Part shown: in pieces, positions 17,756 to 26,726 of the stretch
Numbering within the stretch: position 1 is the first letter of the stretch
Layout of the letters: each line of letters starts with the position of its first letter
Source of the DNA: Candidatus Thiodiazotropha sp.
Lineage (GTDB): Bacteria > Pseudomonadota > Gammaproteobacteria > Chromatiales > Chromatiaceae
DNA length: 44,240 bases
Assembly: GCA_023838465.1 (NCBI GenBank)
Contig: JAIVEQ010000035.1
Location: 1 to 44,240 of the forward strand
Direction: 5' to 3'
Position numbers and translations under genes: made by a program
The notes under the pieces: generated by a model
Databases searched by the model: none
Told to the model about the DNA's origin: nothing
What the model saw: only the letters and a program-made list of their open reading frames with translations

Positions 17756-18553
17756 TCACTGTTCCTGAAGTATCTGTTGCAGCAGGTGCTGAATGGTTTC
17801 AGTCGTGAAGGGCTTGTCACAAATCGCCGATACCCCTGATTTCTGCACAGCCGCCAAGCGATTTTGATTCGATTCACTGGTTACCATGAGAATTGGCAGG
17901 CCGGGTTGACCACTCTCCTGGCGAATATAGTCCACCAGCTCCTGTCCGTTCATCTCAGGCATGTTGTAGTCAGAAATGACCAGATCATAGTAGTGCTGAT
18001 TGACCAATCCCGCTGCTTCTGCCCCATCACTGGCCTCAGTGATATTTTCAATCTCCATGGCTTCGAGAATTCGCCGGATATGATTTCGGGACATACTGCT
18101 GTCATCGACCACCAGAATCTGAAGTAACTCCGTATCGACATCGTGTAGTTCCATGTTGGGTGTCTCTACGTAGTCGAGAGTGGCTCCCATGGCGATATGC
18201 AGGTCTTCAAGGGTGAAGGGTTTGGGCAGAATGGCAACTGCCCCGGCCTGACGGATAGGATCTAAGTAGGAGAGGCTGGTCTCACTGGATATCAGCATAA
18301 ATGCAGATTGCAGCAGCTGTTCATCATCACGCATTTGATAGACCAGATCGGTACCGGTCATATCGGGTAAATAGAGACTGCTGATGACCAGATCCGGCTT
18401 GCTGACGGGTAATGCCTGCAGGGCTTCAGTGCCATTAGAGAAGGTCTCAATGTAACTGATGCCGAGTTTAGAGAGTAGCTGAGTGATAATATTTCGCTGA
18501 GTCAGCGAGGGTTCCACGAGGATCACCGACAGATCTTTAATATTCATCCGCAT
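17756..18553 (-). CDS. Tandem receiver-domain protein, first receiver degenerate
   Basis: 265-residue protein made of two CheY-like receivers and nothing else. In the first (about 8-130) the phosphorylation site is Ser59 (VISSLYLP) and the acidic pair is Glu-Pro (LVEPS), so it should not be phosphorylated, although the Lys in LPKPF remains. The second (about 145-262) is canonical: VVDDS, phospho-Asp in VISDYNMPEMNG, Thr in LMVTSE, Lys in CDKPF. Such output-less proteins work by protein contact. It lies just upstream of the RpfG-like gene on the same strand (322-bp gap) and may belong to that circuit. ATG 18553 and ATG 18547 are both possible starts. Confidence 0.85.
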   Translation of the reverse strand: MRMNIKDLSVILVEPSLTQRNIITQLLSKLGISYIETFSNGTEALQALPVSKPDLVISSLYLPDMTGTDLVYQMRDDEQLLQSAFMLISSETSLSYLDPIRQAGAVAILPKPFTLEDLHIAMGATLDYVETPNMELHDVDTELLQILVVDDSSMSRNHIRRILEAMEIENITEASDGAEAAGLVNQHYYDLVISDYNMPEMNGQELVDYIRQESGQPGLPILMVTSESNQNRLAAVQKSGVSAICDKPFTTETIQHLLQQILQEQ

Positions 18554-18741
18554 GTAATTGGTTGTATGTTGTTACCATGCTTATGCCATTACACAACCAT
18601 CTTTGCAAGCAACTGTGGGTAGTTGTAGGGTTGTTATTGACCCGGCAACCTAATAGGACTGAAGAATGTGGCATAAGCGGCTTTCCTCCCAAACAACTAC
18701 CCCGTAGAATTGGCGCCTGGTAGGCGTGGAGAGATCTTGCA

Positions 18742-19608
18742 GTGAAATTGAGTGTTGAACAATTCCGTGATTGGGATCGCAAGTGTGTAACCTTGCTGGG
18801 TATGTCTGGTGTGGGTAAGACCCGTCTGTCCAACCTGCTAAGGCAGAAAGACTGGTTTCACTATTCAGGAGACTATCGCATAGGTACTCGCTATCTGGAT
18901 GAACCGATCCTCGATAGCATCAAGGAACATGCTATGCGTGTACCCATGTTGCGCGATCTACTCCGTTCAGATTCAATTTTTATTCGGAATAACATCACCT
19001 TCCACAACCTGAAGTCCGTTTCCACCTTCCTCGGCATGTTGGGTAACCCAGAACTGGGCGGTATGCCGTTGACCGAGTTTAAACGTCGTCAGAATTTGCA
19101 TCGGCAGGCTGAGATTGCTGCCATGTATGATGTACCCAGCTTTATGCACAAGGCCCAGCTGATCTATGGTTATGCTCATTTTATCAATGATGTGGGTGGC
19201 AGCTTGTGTGAGCTGGATGAGCCGGGGGTACTGGAGTTTCTGGCTGAGCATTCACTGATACTCTACATCAAAGCCAGTGAACAGGATGAGACAGCATTGA
19301 TCGCCCGTTCGGTCTCGCACCCCAAGCCGCTTTATTATCGAGAGGCATTCCTTGATGAACGCCTGGCCGAGTACATGCAGCTTGAAGGGCTCGATTATGT
19401 TTCACTGGTCGACCCTTTTGACTTTAATCGCTGGGTATTTCCCCGTCTGTTTCGTGCCAGGATTCCTCGTTATGAGGCGATTGCAAGTGACTATGGTTAT
19501 ACAGTGACTACGGAGGAGTTGTCACAGGTTCAGAATGAGTCTGACTTCCTGCAGCTTTTGGAGGGGGTTATCGATCGAGAGCCCGGCACTCGGTCAATCG
19601 CACTTTGA
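18742..19608 (+). CDS. P-loop ATPase of unknown role, upstream of metA
   Basis: 288-residue soluble protein with a kinase-like Walker A, GMSGVGKTRLS, at about 20-30. FHYSGDYRIGTRYL follows shortly after and looks like a conserved substrate or base-binding segment. The remainder is helical with no signal peptide. It resembles small nucleotide-kinase-type P-loop proteins but I cannot assign a substrate. GTG at 18742 is preceded by GGAGAG. Only 12 bases separate its stop from the homoserine acyltransferase start, so the two form an operon and a link to methionine synthesis is likely; the nature of that link is unknown. Confidence 0.75.
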   Translation: MKLSVEQFRDWDRKCVTLLGMSGVGKTRLSNLLRQKDWFHYSGDYRIGTRYLDEPILDSIKEHAMRVPMLRDLLRSDSIFIRNNITFHNLKSVSTFLGMLGNPELGGMPLTEFKRRQNLHRQAEIAAMYDVPSFMHKAQLIYGYAHFINDVGGSLCELDEPGVLEFLAEHSLILYIKASEQDETALIARSVSHPKPLYYREAFLDERLAEYMQLEGLDYVSLVDPFDFNRWVFPRLFRARIPRYEAIASDYGYTVTTEELSQVQNESDFLQLLEGVIDREPGTRSIAL

Positions 19609-19620
19609 AGGAGTATCAGC

Positions 19621-20685
19621 ATGCCACTGGTCGCACACACTAGCCTCCCTACCTTTGCTCGCCTACGCGATGAGGGACAGAATGTTCTCTCTCCAGACCG
19701 GGCTACTCACCAGCATATTCGTGAGCTGCATATCGGTCTGCTCAATATGATGCCCGATACTGCCATTGAGGCTACAGAACGACAGTTTTTTCGATTGGTG
19801 GGTGAGGCCAATCCTATTGCCCAGTTCTTTGTCCATCCTTTTACCCTCGATTCATTGACGCGAGGTGATAAGGCAAGGGTGCACATTGATAGTTATTACG
19901 AGTCCTTTGATCAGATCAAACGGGATGGACTGGATGCGTTGATTATTACAGGTGCAAATGTCAGTCATCCCGATTTGTCTCTTGAGCCATTCTGGGAACC
20001 ACTGACTGAAGTGGTTGACTGGGCCCACGAAAATGTTACCTCAGTACTCTGCTCCTGCCTCGCTACACATGCGGTTGCACAGTCCCATCATGGTCAAAAG
20101 CGCACACACATGGGCGATAAGCTGTGGGGTGTTTTCAGCCACCGGGTGATGGATCAGCATCATCCACTGGTCAATGATGTCAATACCCGTTTTGATGTGC
20201 CTCACTCACGTTTTAATCAAGTAACTAGAGAACAGTTTACTCAAGCTGGTCTAAAGGTATTGGTGGAGAGTGAAGAGGCAGGCGTGCATTTAGCAGTGAG
20301 TGAAGACGGTATCAGGGTGGTCTATTTCCAGGGACATCCAGAGTACGACACTATCAGTCTTCTCAAGGAATACAAGCGAGAGGTCGGCCTCTATTTCACT
20401 GCAAAACGTCAAGATTACCCCCCCTTTCCTGAGAACTATTTTACACTGCGAAATCAGGCGATCTTCAATGAGTACAGGGAATGTTTGGACTTAGCCAAGG
20501 TAAATGGGGATAAAATGCCGGAGTTTCCCGAGGCCCTCGTGATCGACACCCTTGACAATACCTGGCACGATACAGCTGAAGGGGTTATCGGTAACTGGAT
20601 CGGTCTGGTCTATCAGGTTACTCACCATGTCCGTAACATCCCATTCATGCATGGCATAGATCCTCAGAACCCGCTGGGATTATAA
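19621..20685 (+). CDS. metA: Homoserine O-acyltransferase of the MetA type (probably succinyl)
   Basis: 354-residue enzyme of the MetA (glutamine-amidotransferase-like) family, which acylates homoserine in the first dedicated step of methionine synthesis. The catalytic Cys lies in CSCLATHA (about 142), and His and Glu in QGHPEYD (about 238-242). LNMMPDTAIEATERQFFR is the family's early signature. The N-terminus and C-terminus are longer than E. coli MetA (309 residues). Acetyl versus succinyl donor cannot be told from sequence alone. The start has GAAGGAG about 7 bases upstream. Second gene of an operon with the P-loop ATPase. No SAM-type riboswitch was recognised ahead of the operon. Confidence 0.88.
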   Translation: MPLVAHTSLPTFARLRDEGQNVLSPDRATHQHIRELHIGLLNMMPDTAIEATERQFFRLVGEANPIAQFFVHPFTLDSLTRGDKARVHIDSYYESFDQIKRDGLDALIITGANVSHPDLSLEPFWEPLTEVVDWAHENVTSVLCSCLATHAVAQSHHGQKRTHMGDKLWGVFSHRVMDQHHPLVNDVNTRFDVPHSRFNQVTREQFTQAGLKVLVESEEAGVHLAVSEDGIRVVYFQGHPEYDTISLLKEYKREVGLYFTAKRQDYPPFPENYFTLRNQAIFNEYRECLDLAKVNGDKMPEFPEALVIDTLDNTWHDTAEGVIGNWIGLVYQVTHHVRNIPFMHGIDPQNPLGL

Positions 20686-20707
20686 AATTTGTTTTGATAT
20701 CGCCGAG

Positions 20708-20875
20708 TTAAGGAAGCTCTGAACAAGTCATGGACGGTTATCTTGTGACCAAAAAACTTACACCTCTGCATTGTCAATCTTGGCAATTGACCGGCTATTA
20801 CCTGTGATTGGCACCTTGATACGAAAGTTTTTGCTCACAATCTAATTCGCCCAGAATTGTTCAGAGCTTCCTTAA
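20708..20875. repeat. MITE-like element with perfect 19-bp ends (168 bp)
   Basis: 20708-20726 and 20857-20875 are exact inverted copies (core GGAAGCTCTGAACAA). A second, inner inverted repeat pairs a stretch near 20741-20759 with one near 20822-20840. The right end overlaps the stop codon of the DUF1501 gene (20872-20874), so insertion may have set or replaced that gene's 3' end. No ORF inside. Confidence 0.65.
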
Positions 20876-22515
20876 GCAAACAGATCAACATAGGCCGAAT
20901 CGAAATTACCATTGGTTTGAAAATGAACCAAATTGGGAAAAAGTGATTGCATCAGGCTATCATCGACTCCAAACCATCGCACAATTGCGGCATTGACCTG
21001 ATCTTGTGCCATGGTTGGTATAATGCGTCCCTTGTCGTTATAGTCATCGTCACCGTCCAGGTGAAGATCCGGGAGAGTGCCGAATAGCTTTCCTCCATCC
21101 AGACTGGCTGCTGACCCATCTCCGAGACCTCCCATCACAAGCTGATGCGATCCCCAGGCATGATCAGTTCCATCCCCATTCCGGCTTAGGGTGCGGCCAA
21201 AGTCAGATAGGGTGAAGGTAGTGACCTGCTTGGCATAACCCAGTTCTTCCATGGCCTTCTGGAATTTCCACAGCCCAAGACTCAGTTCCCGGAGCAGCAA
21301 CGGATGAGTGGCCGCTTGGCTGCTGTGGGTGTCAAATCCACCCAGTTGGACAAGGAAAATCTGACGGTTGTAACCAGGCCCTAGAGCGCCTGTGGCACCC
21401 AGATGGATCATCTGTGCAACTGCCGCAAGCTGTTCAATCAGTTGGCCATTGATACTATCCGAGAAACCCAGTTGCTGATGCGTTGGAATATCGAACAGTG
21501 CTTCACCATAAGGGCCTGTTGTTGAGAAATTGATTTGAGAGGCTTTCCAGCTGTCATTGAGCTGGTCAAAGGTCGATAAGGATTTGAGTAACAAACGGTT
21601 GTAGAGGCGCCTATAGGGGTCACTGGTATCAACCGTGTTGGTGGCATCGAAGTTCAACCGGCTGGTACTCCCCTGTATGCCTGCCAATGCTTTAAACAGC
21701 ACGCGCCGATCATCGCTGGAATTACCGATACCTTCTTTGAGATGAGCAATGTTGGGTGGAGCACCGGTTTTAATGACCAGGGGAGAGGTGCTTCGACCTA
21801 TCATCATTCGGTTATTGCCAAAATAGGAGACATTCAACCCAAGCGGATTGCTGCCGTTGATATTGCTCCAATTGTCTGCTATTCGTCCCGCCCAACCGAT
21901 ATCGCCCAGGCTATCGGCACGTCCGGTTTGCAGTTCCCGTTGCTGGTGGTTGTGAGCAAACAGAAATTTAGGTAGTGCTACATTGCCCGCCTTGATTTCA
22001 CTTCGTGTCACAGGTTTTACCAAGGTGCCGGTATTTGCCAGGATGCTCACCCGATTGTTATGAATCAATTGGGCCAGTTCCGGCATCACACCATTGACAC
22101 CGAGATCGATCCCTTTAGCGGCCAAGGGATAGTGGCCGCGGGTATACGCCGATGCCTGGTTCAGATTCTGGTTATAGGGGTTGGCGCTGCCAGACCCCAG
22201 GATACCTTGATTCAGATTCCCCTGGTTGGTTGTTATGGTGGCAAGATCGAGGTCTCTGTTCTGCACAGCCAGATCGTTTCGAATATCGGCATAGTTGGTG
22301 TAGCCCTTTCCCGGGTCAGAGCCAAGAGGAACTAGCATATTGAAGGCATCATTCCCGCCATAGAGGAATATACAGACCATCGCTTTGTAGTCAGAGAATG
22401 CAGGAGCTGCTGCCAGGGCCTGTTTAAGAAAAGGCAGTTGGCTGATTGAACCCAGTGCAGCAAGACTTCCCATGCCTGCAATTGTCTTTAAAAATTCCCG
22501 ACGTTCCATTGCCAT
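20872..22515 (-). CDS. DUF1501 family protein, Tat-exported
   Basis: 547-residue protein of the DUF1501 family (alkaline-phosphatase-fold superfamily, sulfatase-like). The N-terminus has a twin-arginine-like signal, RREFLKT, followed by a hydrophobic region ending near QALAAAPA. The body begins VCIFLYGGNDAFNMLVP and contains GGFDTHSSQ and TLSDFGRTLSRNGDGTDHAW, hallmark segments of the family. Function is not established. It is 30 bases downstream of the DUF1800 gene on the same strand, the usual pairing for these two families. ATG 22515 has GGAAGAG upstream. The stop lies within a mobile-looking repeat. Confidence 0.88.
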   Translation of the reverse strand: MAMERREFLKTIAGMGSLAALGSISQLPFLKQALAAAPAFSDYKAMVCIFLYGGNDAFNMLVPLGSDPGKGYTNYADIRNDLAVQNRDLDLATITTNQGNLNQGILGSGSANPYNQNLNQASAYTRGHYPLAAKGIDLGVNGVMPELAQLIHNNRVSILANTGTLVKPVTRSEIKAGNVALPKFLFAHNHQQRELQTGRADSLGDIGWAGRIADNWSNINGSNPLGLNVSYFGNNRMMIGRSTSPLVIKTGAPPNIAHLKEGIGNSSDDRRVLFKALAGIQGSTSRLNFDATNTVDTSDPYRRLYNRLLLKSLSTFDQLNDSWKASQINFSTTGPYGEALFDIPTHQQLGFSDSINGQLIEQLAAVAQMIHLGATGALGPGYNRQIFLVQLGGFDTHSSQAATHPLLLRELSLGLWKFQKAMEELGYAKQVTTFTLSDFGRTLSRNGDGTDHAWGSHQLVMGGLGDGSAASLDGGKLFGTLPDLHLDGDDDYNDKGRIIPTMAQDQVNAAIVRWFGVDDSLMQSLFPNLVHFQTNGNFDSAYVDLFA

Positions 22516-22544
22516 AGCTTGTTCTCTTCCTTTGCTTGCCTGAA

Positions 22545-25382
22545 TTATTTTTGAATCATGTAGCTACTGGATGTGACAATCAGAGTTATCGCATCACGAA
22601 TTAGGCGTCGTGCTTCGTCAAATTCATTGTTGGTATTGGTGCCTGCACTGGCAGTCAGGTAGTGTTTCAAACCGGATCTGAACTCAGGTGTCATCTGTCT
22701 ACCCAGTAAAAGCAAATCTAGGTGGTCGAGTAGGGCGTCAATGGCATTCGCCTTGGGTGTGTCGCCATCGCTATCTAAAGTGTCATCATTAATCGATATA
22801 AAATCCCGATTGTTGTCTCCTTCCAAGGCTTGCTCGAAGAGTGTCAACTCGGTATCTAGGTTAGTCAGCAGATTAATCGGGGAATAGTGACCTTTTGTGG
22901 CGGCGAACTCACTCAGACTTTTTCCGCCAGCGGAAACAATTCGGTTCTTCTCGTAGCTCTCAAGCAGACTGAATACCAGATTGTTGTATTCAATGAGCAT
23001 CTGATCTGTTTGGATCTGAAACTCTGGACCTACCAGTTGATGGGTTGTGAAAAAGTTGTCCCTCGGTACATGATTGGGGCTGTAAAAATTGAATACTGAA
23101 GGTGATCGCATCGGTCCCTGACCAAGATAATGCTGTGGATTTCTAAACCAAAAGACATCGTTCATCGAAATGCCATTTTGGCTAATCCAGCCATTTAGCG
23201 GGGTGGTACGAATGGCGCGTAATAGTTGGGTAATCGCAAGTAGGGGCTCTTTAGACTTGCCGTAGGCAGGGTTGATCAGATAGCTATTGTCACGCGCTTC
23301 GGGATCAAGCAGGATGGCACGAATGACAGCTTTCAGATCGCCTTTGATGCTGTTGCCGTTATTATTGAAAATACGAGATACACGTGCCACATAGTCTGAT
23401 GATGGATTGGATGTGACGAGTCGTTGAATGAGATGTTTACTGACATAGGGTGCCATATTGGGATGGTTGAAGAGGATGTCCAGTGCTTGGTCTAACCCGC
23501 TATGGTCAGTGCCTGAGTTGAGAGGGAATGTCTGCCCCAGTACAGTAACATTTCCATCCCCACCTTCTGCTGCCTCGTCTTCATGTTGGGAAGGATGAAA
23601 CACCATAGAGTGAGTATAATCGCCGTCTCTTTGGCGTAATCTGCCGAACCGATCATTATTCGCCAGATCCCATCCGGTCATAACTTTGGCCAGCTCTTCA
23701 ATATCCGTCTGGGTGTAAGTCGGTACGAGACCAGACCCTGAATCAGGGTAACTGCTACTGTTACCGTCCCGGTTTGGGCTGCCATCCAGATTCAATTCAT
23801 GGAGACCGACGGTAAACAGTTGTATGACCTCCCTGGCAAAGTTTTCGTCAGGTCTTGTGCCAGTCAGAGGGTTGGCCTTACTGTTCCCCTGATGGGATAG
23901 ATAGACACCCATCCCAGGACTTCGGGCGATCTCACCTAAAAGTGTTCGGTAATTTCCAAAGGCATGTTTTACTAGTAGGTCGTAATAAGCAGCCAAGGCC
24001 TCACCACGTTGTCCCAGGATGGATGCACTGTCTGAGACAACCAGTAATTGGCTAAGGGCATAGGCGGTACGTTGACGTAGTTGATCGGAACCTATCCTGT
24101 TAGAATGAACCACACTGGAGCCCAGTACATTTCCCCACCAGGCAGCCATCTGGTAATCCTTGACTGAATTGTTGCCTGATGCCTCATTAAATATGCCACT
24201 GTCCATCCAGTTGGTGTCAGGCTCTGCGTGGATTGCGATCTCTTGTGTGCGTTGCAGATGGGTCTTCCAGCCATCATTGTTATTGTTGTAGGCGGATCCG
24301 ATGGCCAATTGATTGTCGATCCACTGCACAATCCCCAGTTGTTTGACCTGCTGAATATCACTGAGCGTGGGACCATAGGTTGTTTGCAGCAACAGGCGAT
24401 GAGCCATCGCATCTGTTACTGCTTGGTGCCCCACGACAGTGAGTGTGAAGCTGTTTTCGACAGTTTTCATGCCGTCGCTAACCGATAGCGTGAGGGTATA
24501 GGATTTATCGAGTTCGGCCCATGAAGGTACACCTGTTAGGGTATGGGTAGAGGGTGAGAACACCAACCAATAAGGGAGGTTTGCTACTGAGAAGGTCAGC
24601 TTATCTCCATCTGGATCGCTGCCGTTAACAACCAATGAGTAAAGCTCATTAACGTGTAGGTCAAGGTCTATGCCTGAATGGGTAAATTCAGGGGGTCGAT
24701 TGTCAGAAGTGATACTGATGTCTACGTTGGCAGGTTCAGATGATGTCATTCCGTCGCTAATGGTATAACTGAAATGGTCATCAGTTGTACTGGAACCATC
24801 ATGTTGATAGATCACTGTGCCATCGGTGTGCTGACTCACGCTTCCGTTGACAGGGTTGGTCAGGGTTAGGATCGAGAGCGTATCGTTCTCGGCATCCCTA
24901 TCGTTGTTCAATAAACTCAGTGAAACTCGACCGCCTATCGTTACCGTACCGCTATCATTATTTGCAACAGGTGCTGTATTGGTGGAGGAGGTGTCCGTTG
25001 TGGCATCACTATCAGGATTATCATCTTGAGTGAGCGTAATCGAGAGATTTACATCGGCAGGAGCGGAATCCGCAGCACCATCATAAAGTGTGTAGGTGAA
25101 ACTATCCTGTGTACTGGATGAGCCGTCATGGTGATAGATTACCAGGCCATCTGATTGCAGCGAAATACTGCCATGGGACGGTGCCGTGTGAATCCTGATC
25201 TGTAGTGGATCATTCTCAGCGTCACTGTCATTTTTTAGAACCTCTATAGCAGTGCTTTCACCCTGGTAAAGACTGGCGCTGTCATCGTGAGCCTCTGGCG
25301 CACTGTTTTTGTCCATGCAACTCGTTAAGAGCATGGCGATGAGGGCGTAATATAAAAAGTTTGCGGATTTTAACACTTCCAT
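22545..25382 (-). CDS. DUF1800 lipoprotein with N-terminal Ig-like domains
   Basis: 945-residue exported protein. A lipoprotein signal ends in the lipobox LLTSC (Cys about 22). Two tandem repeats of about 95 residues (about 30-120 and 135-220) share the pattern LxNDxDAENDxLxI ... H.DG..IYxHDGSSxTxDxFxYT, typical of VCBS/cadherin-like Ig domains. A further Ig-like domain (He_PIG type, GVPSWAELDKSYTLTLSVSDG) follows, and the rest is DUF1800 (YGPTLSDIQQV; NFAREVIQLFTVGLHEL; MTGWD). Function of DUF1800 is unknown; it is regularly paired with DUF1501, as here. ATG 25382 was chosen because it places the lipobox correctly; an upstream TTG start (25424) is open. Confidence 0.85.
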   Translation of the reverse strand: MEVLKSANFLYYALIAMLLTSCMDKNSAPEAHDDSASLYQGESTAIEVLKNDSDAENDPLQIRIHTAPSHGSISLQSDGLVIYHHDGSSSTQDSFTYTLYDGAADSAPADVNLSITLTQDDNPDSDATTDTSSTNTAPVANNDSGTVTIGGRVSLSLLNNDRDAENDTLSILTLTNPVNGSVSQHTDGTVIYQHDGSSTTDDHFSYTISDGMTSSEPANVDISITSDNRPPEFTHSGIDLDLHVNELYSLVVNGSDPDGDKLTFSVANLPYWLVFSPSTHTLTGVPSWAELDKSYTLTLSVSDGMKTVENSFTLTVVGHQAVTDAMAHRLLLQTTYGPTLSDIQQVKQLGIVQWIDNQLAIGSAYNNNNDGWKTHLQRTQEIAIHAEPDTNWMDSGIFNEASGNNSVKDYQMAAWWGNVLGSSVVHSNRIGSDQLRQRTAYALSQLLVVSDSASILGQRGEALAAYYDLLVKHAFGNYRTLLGEIARSPGMGVYLSHQGNSKANPLTGTRPDENFAREVIQLFTVGLHELNLDGSPNRDGNSSSYPDSGSGLVPTYTQTDIEELAKVMTGWDLANNDRFGRLRQRDGDYTHSMVFHPSQHEDEAAEGGDGNVTVLGQTFPLNSGTDHSGLDQALDILFNHPNMAPYVSKHLIQRLVTSNPSSDYVARVSRIFNNNGNSIKGDLKAVIRAILLDPEARDNSYLINPAYGKSKEPLLAITQLLRAIRTTPLNGWISQNGISMNDVFWFRNPQHYLGQGPMRSPSVFNFYSPNHVPRDNFFTTHQLVGPEFQIQTDQMLIEYNNLVFSLLESYEKNRIVSAGGKSLSEFAATKGHYSPINLLTNLDTELTLFEQALEGDNNRDFISINDDTLDSDGDTPKANAIDALLDHLDLLLLGRQMTPEFRSGLKHYLTASAGTNTNNEFDEARRLIRDAITLIVTSSSYMIQK

Positions 25383-25658
25383 TTCACTCTGCTTGATAGG
25401 TTTCGGCAGTGGTTGCATTGACAACCAGGAATCGTGTACAAGACTAATTTCCTAGCAAGGAGGATAGGCCTTCATTGTTCTGAATACTGTGTAACACTTC
25501 AAATTCTCTCTATAAAATAGAGGGAATAAGAGTCCTTGTGTTGACAGTGTGCTATGTGTCGGAATATGCAGATGTAATAAGAGACTACCCATCCTGCCTC
25601 AGCGACATTATTTAAAATCTGAGCAAAGGAATATCCTGGGAGACTACAGCAGAGGAAA

Positions 25659-25735
25659 TGGCGGAGCGGACGGGACTCGAACCCGCGACCCCCGGCGTGA
25701 CAGGCCGGTATTCTAACCAGCTGAACTACCGCTCC
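25659..25735 (-). tRNA. tRNA-Asp (anticodon GUC)
   Basis: 77-nt cloverleaf with the CCA end encoded. The 7-bp acceptor stem pairs GGAGCGG with CCGCTCC, the discriminator base is G, the anticodon loop reads CTGTCAC with GTC, and the T arm holds GGTTCGAGTCC. It is close to E. coli tRNA-Asp. The region from 25383 to 25658 downstream has a weak hairpin near 25510-25527 and no gene. Confidence 0.97.
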
Positions 25736-25753
25736 GTTGTTAGAGAGCGCGCT

Positions 25754-25781
25754 AGTTTAATGTTTTTCTCGCCCAGGTCAA
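25754..25781 (-). promoter_or_regulatory. Promoter of the tRNA-Asp gene
   Basis: On the minus strand TTGACC (25776-25781) and TAAACT (25754-25759) are 16 bases apart. They are followed by a GC-rich discriminator (AGCGCGCTC) just before the tRNA, as is typical for growth-rate-controlled stable RNA promoters. Confidence 0.55.
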
Positions 25782-25812
25782 CCGGTACACCTTCAAAACT
25801 ATATAGATGGGG

Positions 25813-26619
25813 TCATTGATAAGGGGCCAGCCACAAGTTCCATGCATCGAACAGGGCACTATTGGTTGCTCCCATAGCCATCTGTGGATCGAGGCTGGGT
25901 TTTGGGTCGCCAGATTGGCTGACATGAGGCTTGGTGAGCCTAAAATGGCCGCCGGCCTGCTCAAAGATCAAGGTACCTGCAGCGTAGTCCCACAGTTTTG
26001 CGCCACCATGAAGATAGAGCTGCAAGCGCCCGGCTGCAAGCCAACACCAATCCAGCGCTACACTACCAATACTTCGTTGAGATAGGTAGGGAGGATCTGT
26101 CGCCAATCGGTTTGCCAGGGGAGATGCAAGGCGTTTGAAATCGACCATTGCGATTGCTCTATCCAATTGTGTCGTCGAGCAGTTGAGTTTCAGGGGTTGA
26201 TGATTCAACCAGGCCCCAGCTCCTTTAACCGCATGAAAGAGTTCATCCCTTACTGGATCATAGACGATCCCAATCTGTGTTTGCCCATTGATTATGTAAG
26301 CCAGTGAGACAGCAAAGCAAGGCATGCCTGCTACATAATTTGAAGTTCCATCGAGAGGGTCAAGACACCAGAAACCCTGCTTTCCATTATCCAGAATATC
26401 CGCCTGATGATCAGATGGCATCTCTTCACCCAACAGTGGAACCCGCGGGTAATGAAGGTTTAACTGTGCTTTTATGGATCGTTGCATCGCGAGGTCGGCC
26501 TCGGTGACAAGCGATCCATCTGTTTTTAAGTGGCTATCGATATGATTGAAGCGAGGCATCAATTCTGTACGGGCGCTCTCAACCAGCAGCCCGCATAACA
26601 ACTCAGTATCAATATTCAT
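25813..26619 (-). CDS. Inositol monophosphatase family protein
   Basis: 268-residue Mg-dependent phosphatase of the IMPase/FBPase superfamily. Metal ligands appear in LLGEE (about 63-65) and in the DPLDGT motif (about 87-92); the second signature is WDYAAGTLIFEQAGG near the C-terminus (about 210-225). It may be SuhB-like, HisN-like or a CysQ-like 3',5'-bisphosphate nucleotidase; the sequence does not decide. It lies upstream of tRNA-Asp on the same strand, with the tRNA promoter between them, and appears monocistronic. Confidence 0.88.
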   Translation of the reverse strand: MNIDTELLCGLLVESARTELMPRFNHIDSHLKTDGSLVTEADLAMQRSIKAQLNLHYPRVPLLGEEMPSDHQADILDNGKQGFWCLDPLDGTSNYVAGMPCFAVSLAYIINGQTQIGIVYDPVRDELFHAVKGAGAWLNHQPLKLNCSTTQLDRAIAMVDFKRLASPLANRLATDPPYLSQRSIGSVALDWCWLAAGRLQLYLHGGAKLWDYAAGTLIFEQAGGHFRLTKPHVSQSGDPKPSLDPQMAMGATNSALFDAWNLWLAPYQ

Positions 26620-26726
26620 ATTAGTAGTCTACCGGTATTCAACAGTTTGCGTAATATCAACGATTTATGCCATAAATCATGCCATATTTGACCTATCCAG
26701 ATTGGATACAGGGGAGAGATGACACG

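Noticed and set aside
18560..18741. SAM riboswitch ahead of the metA operon
   Set aside because: No recognisable conserved helices or pseudoknot; only short unrelated repeats.
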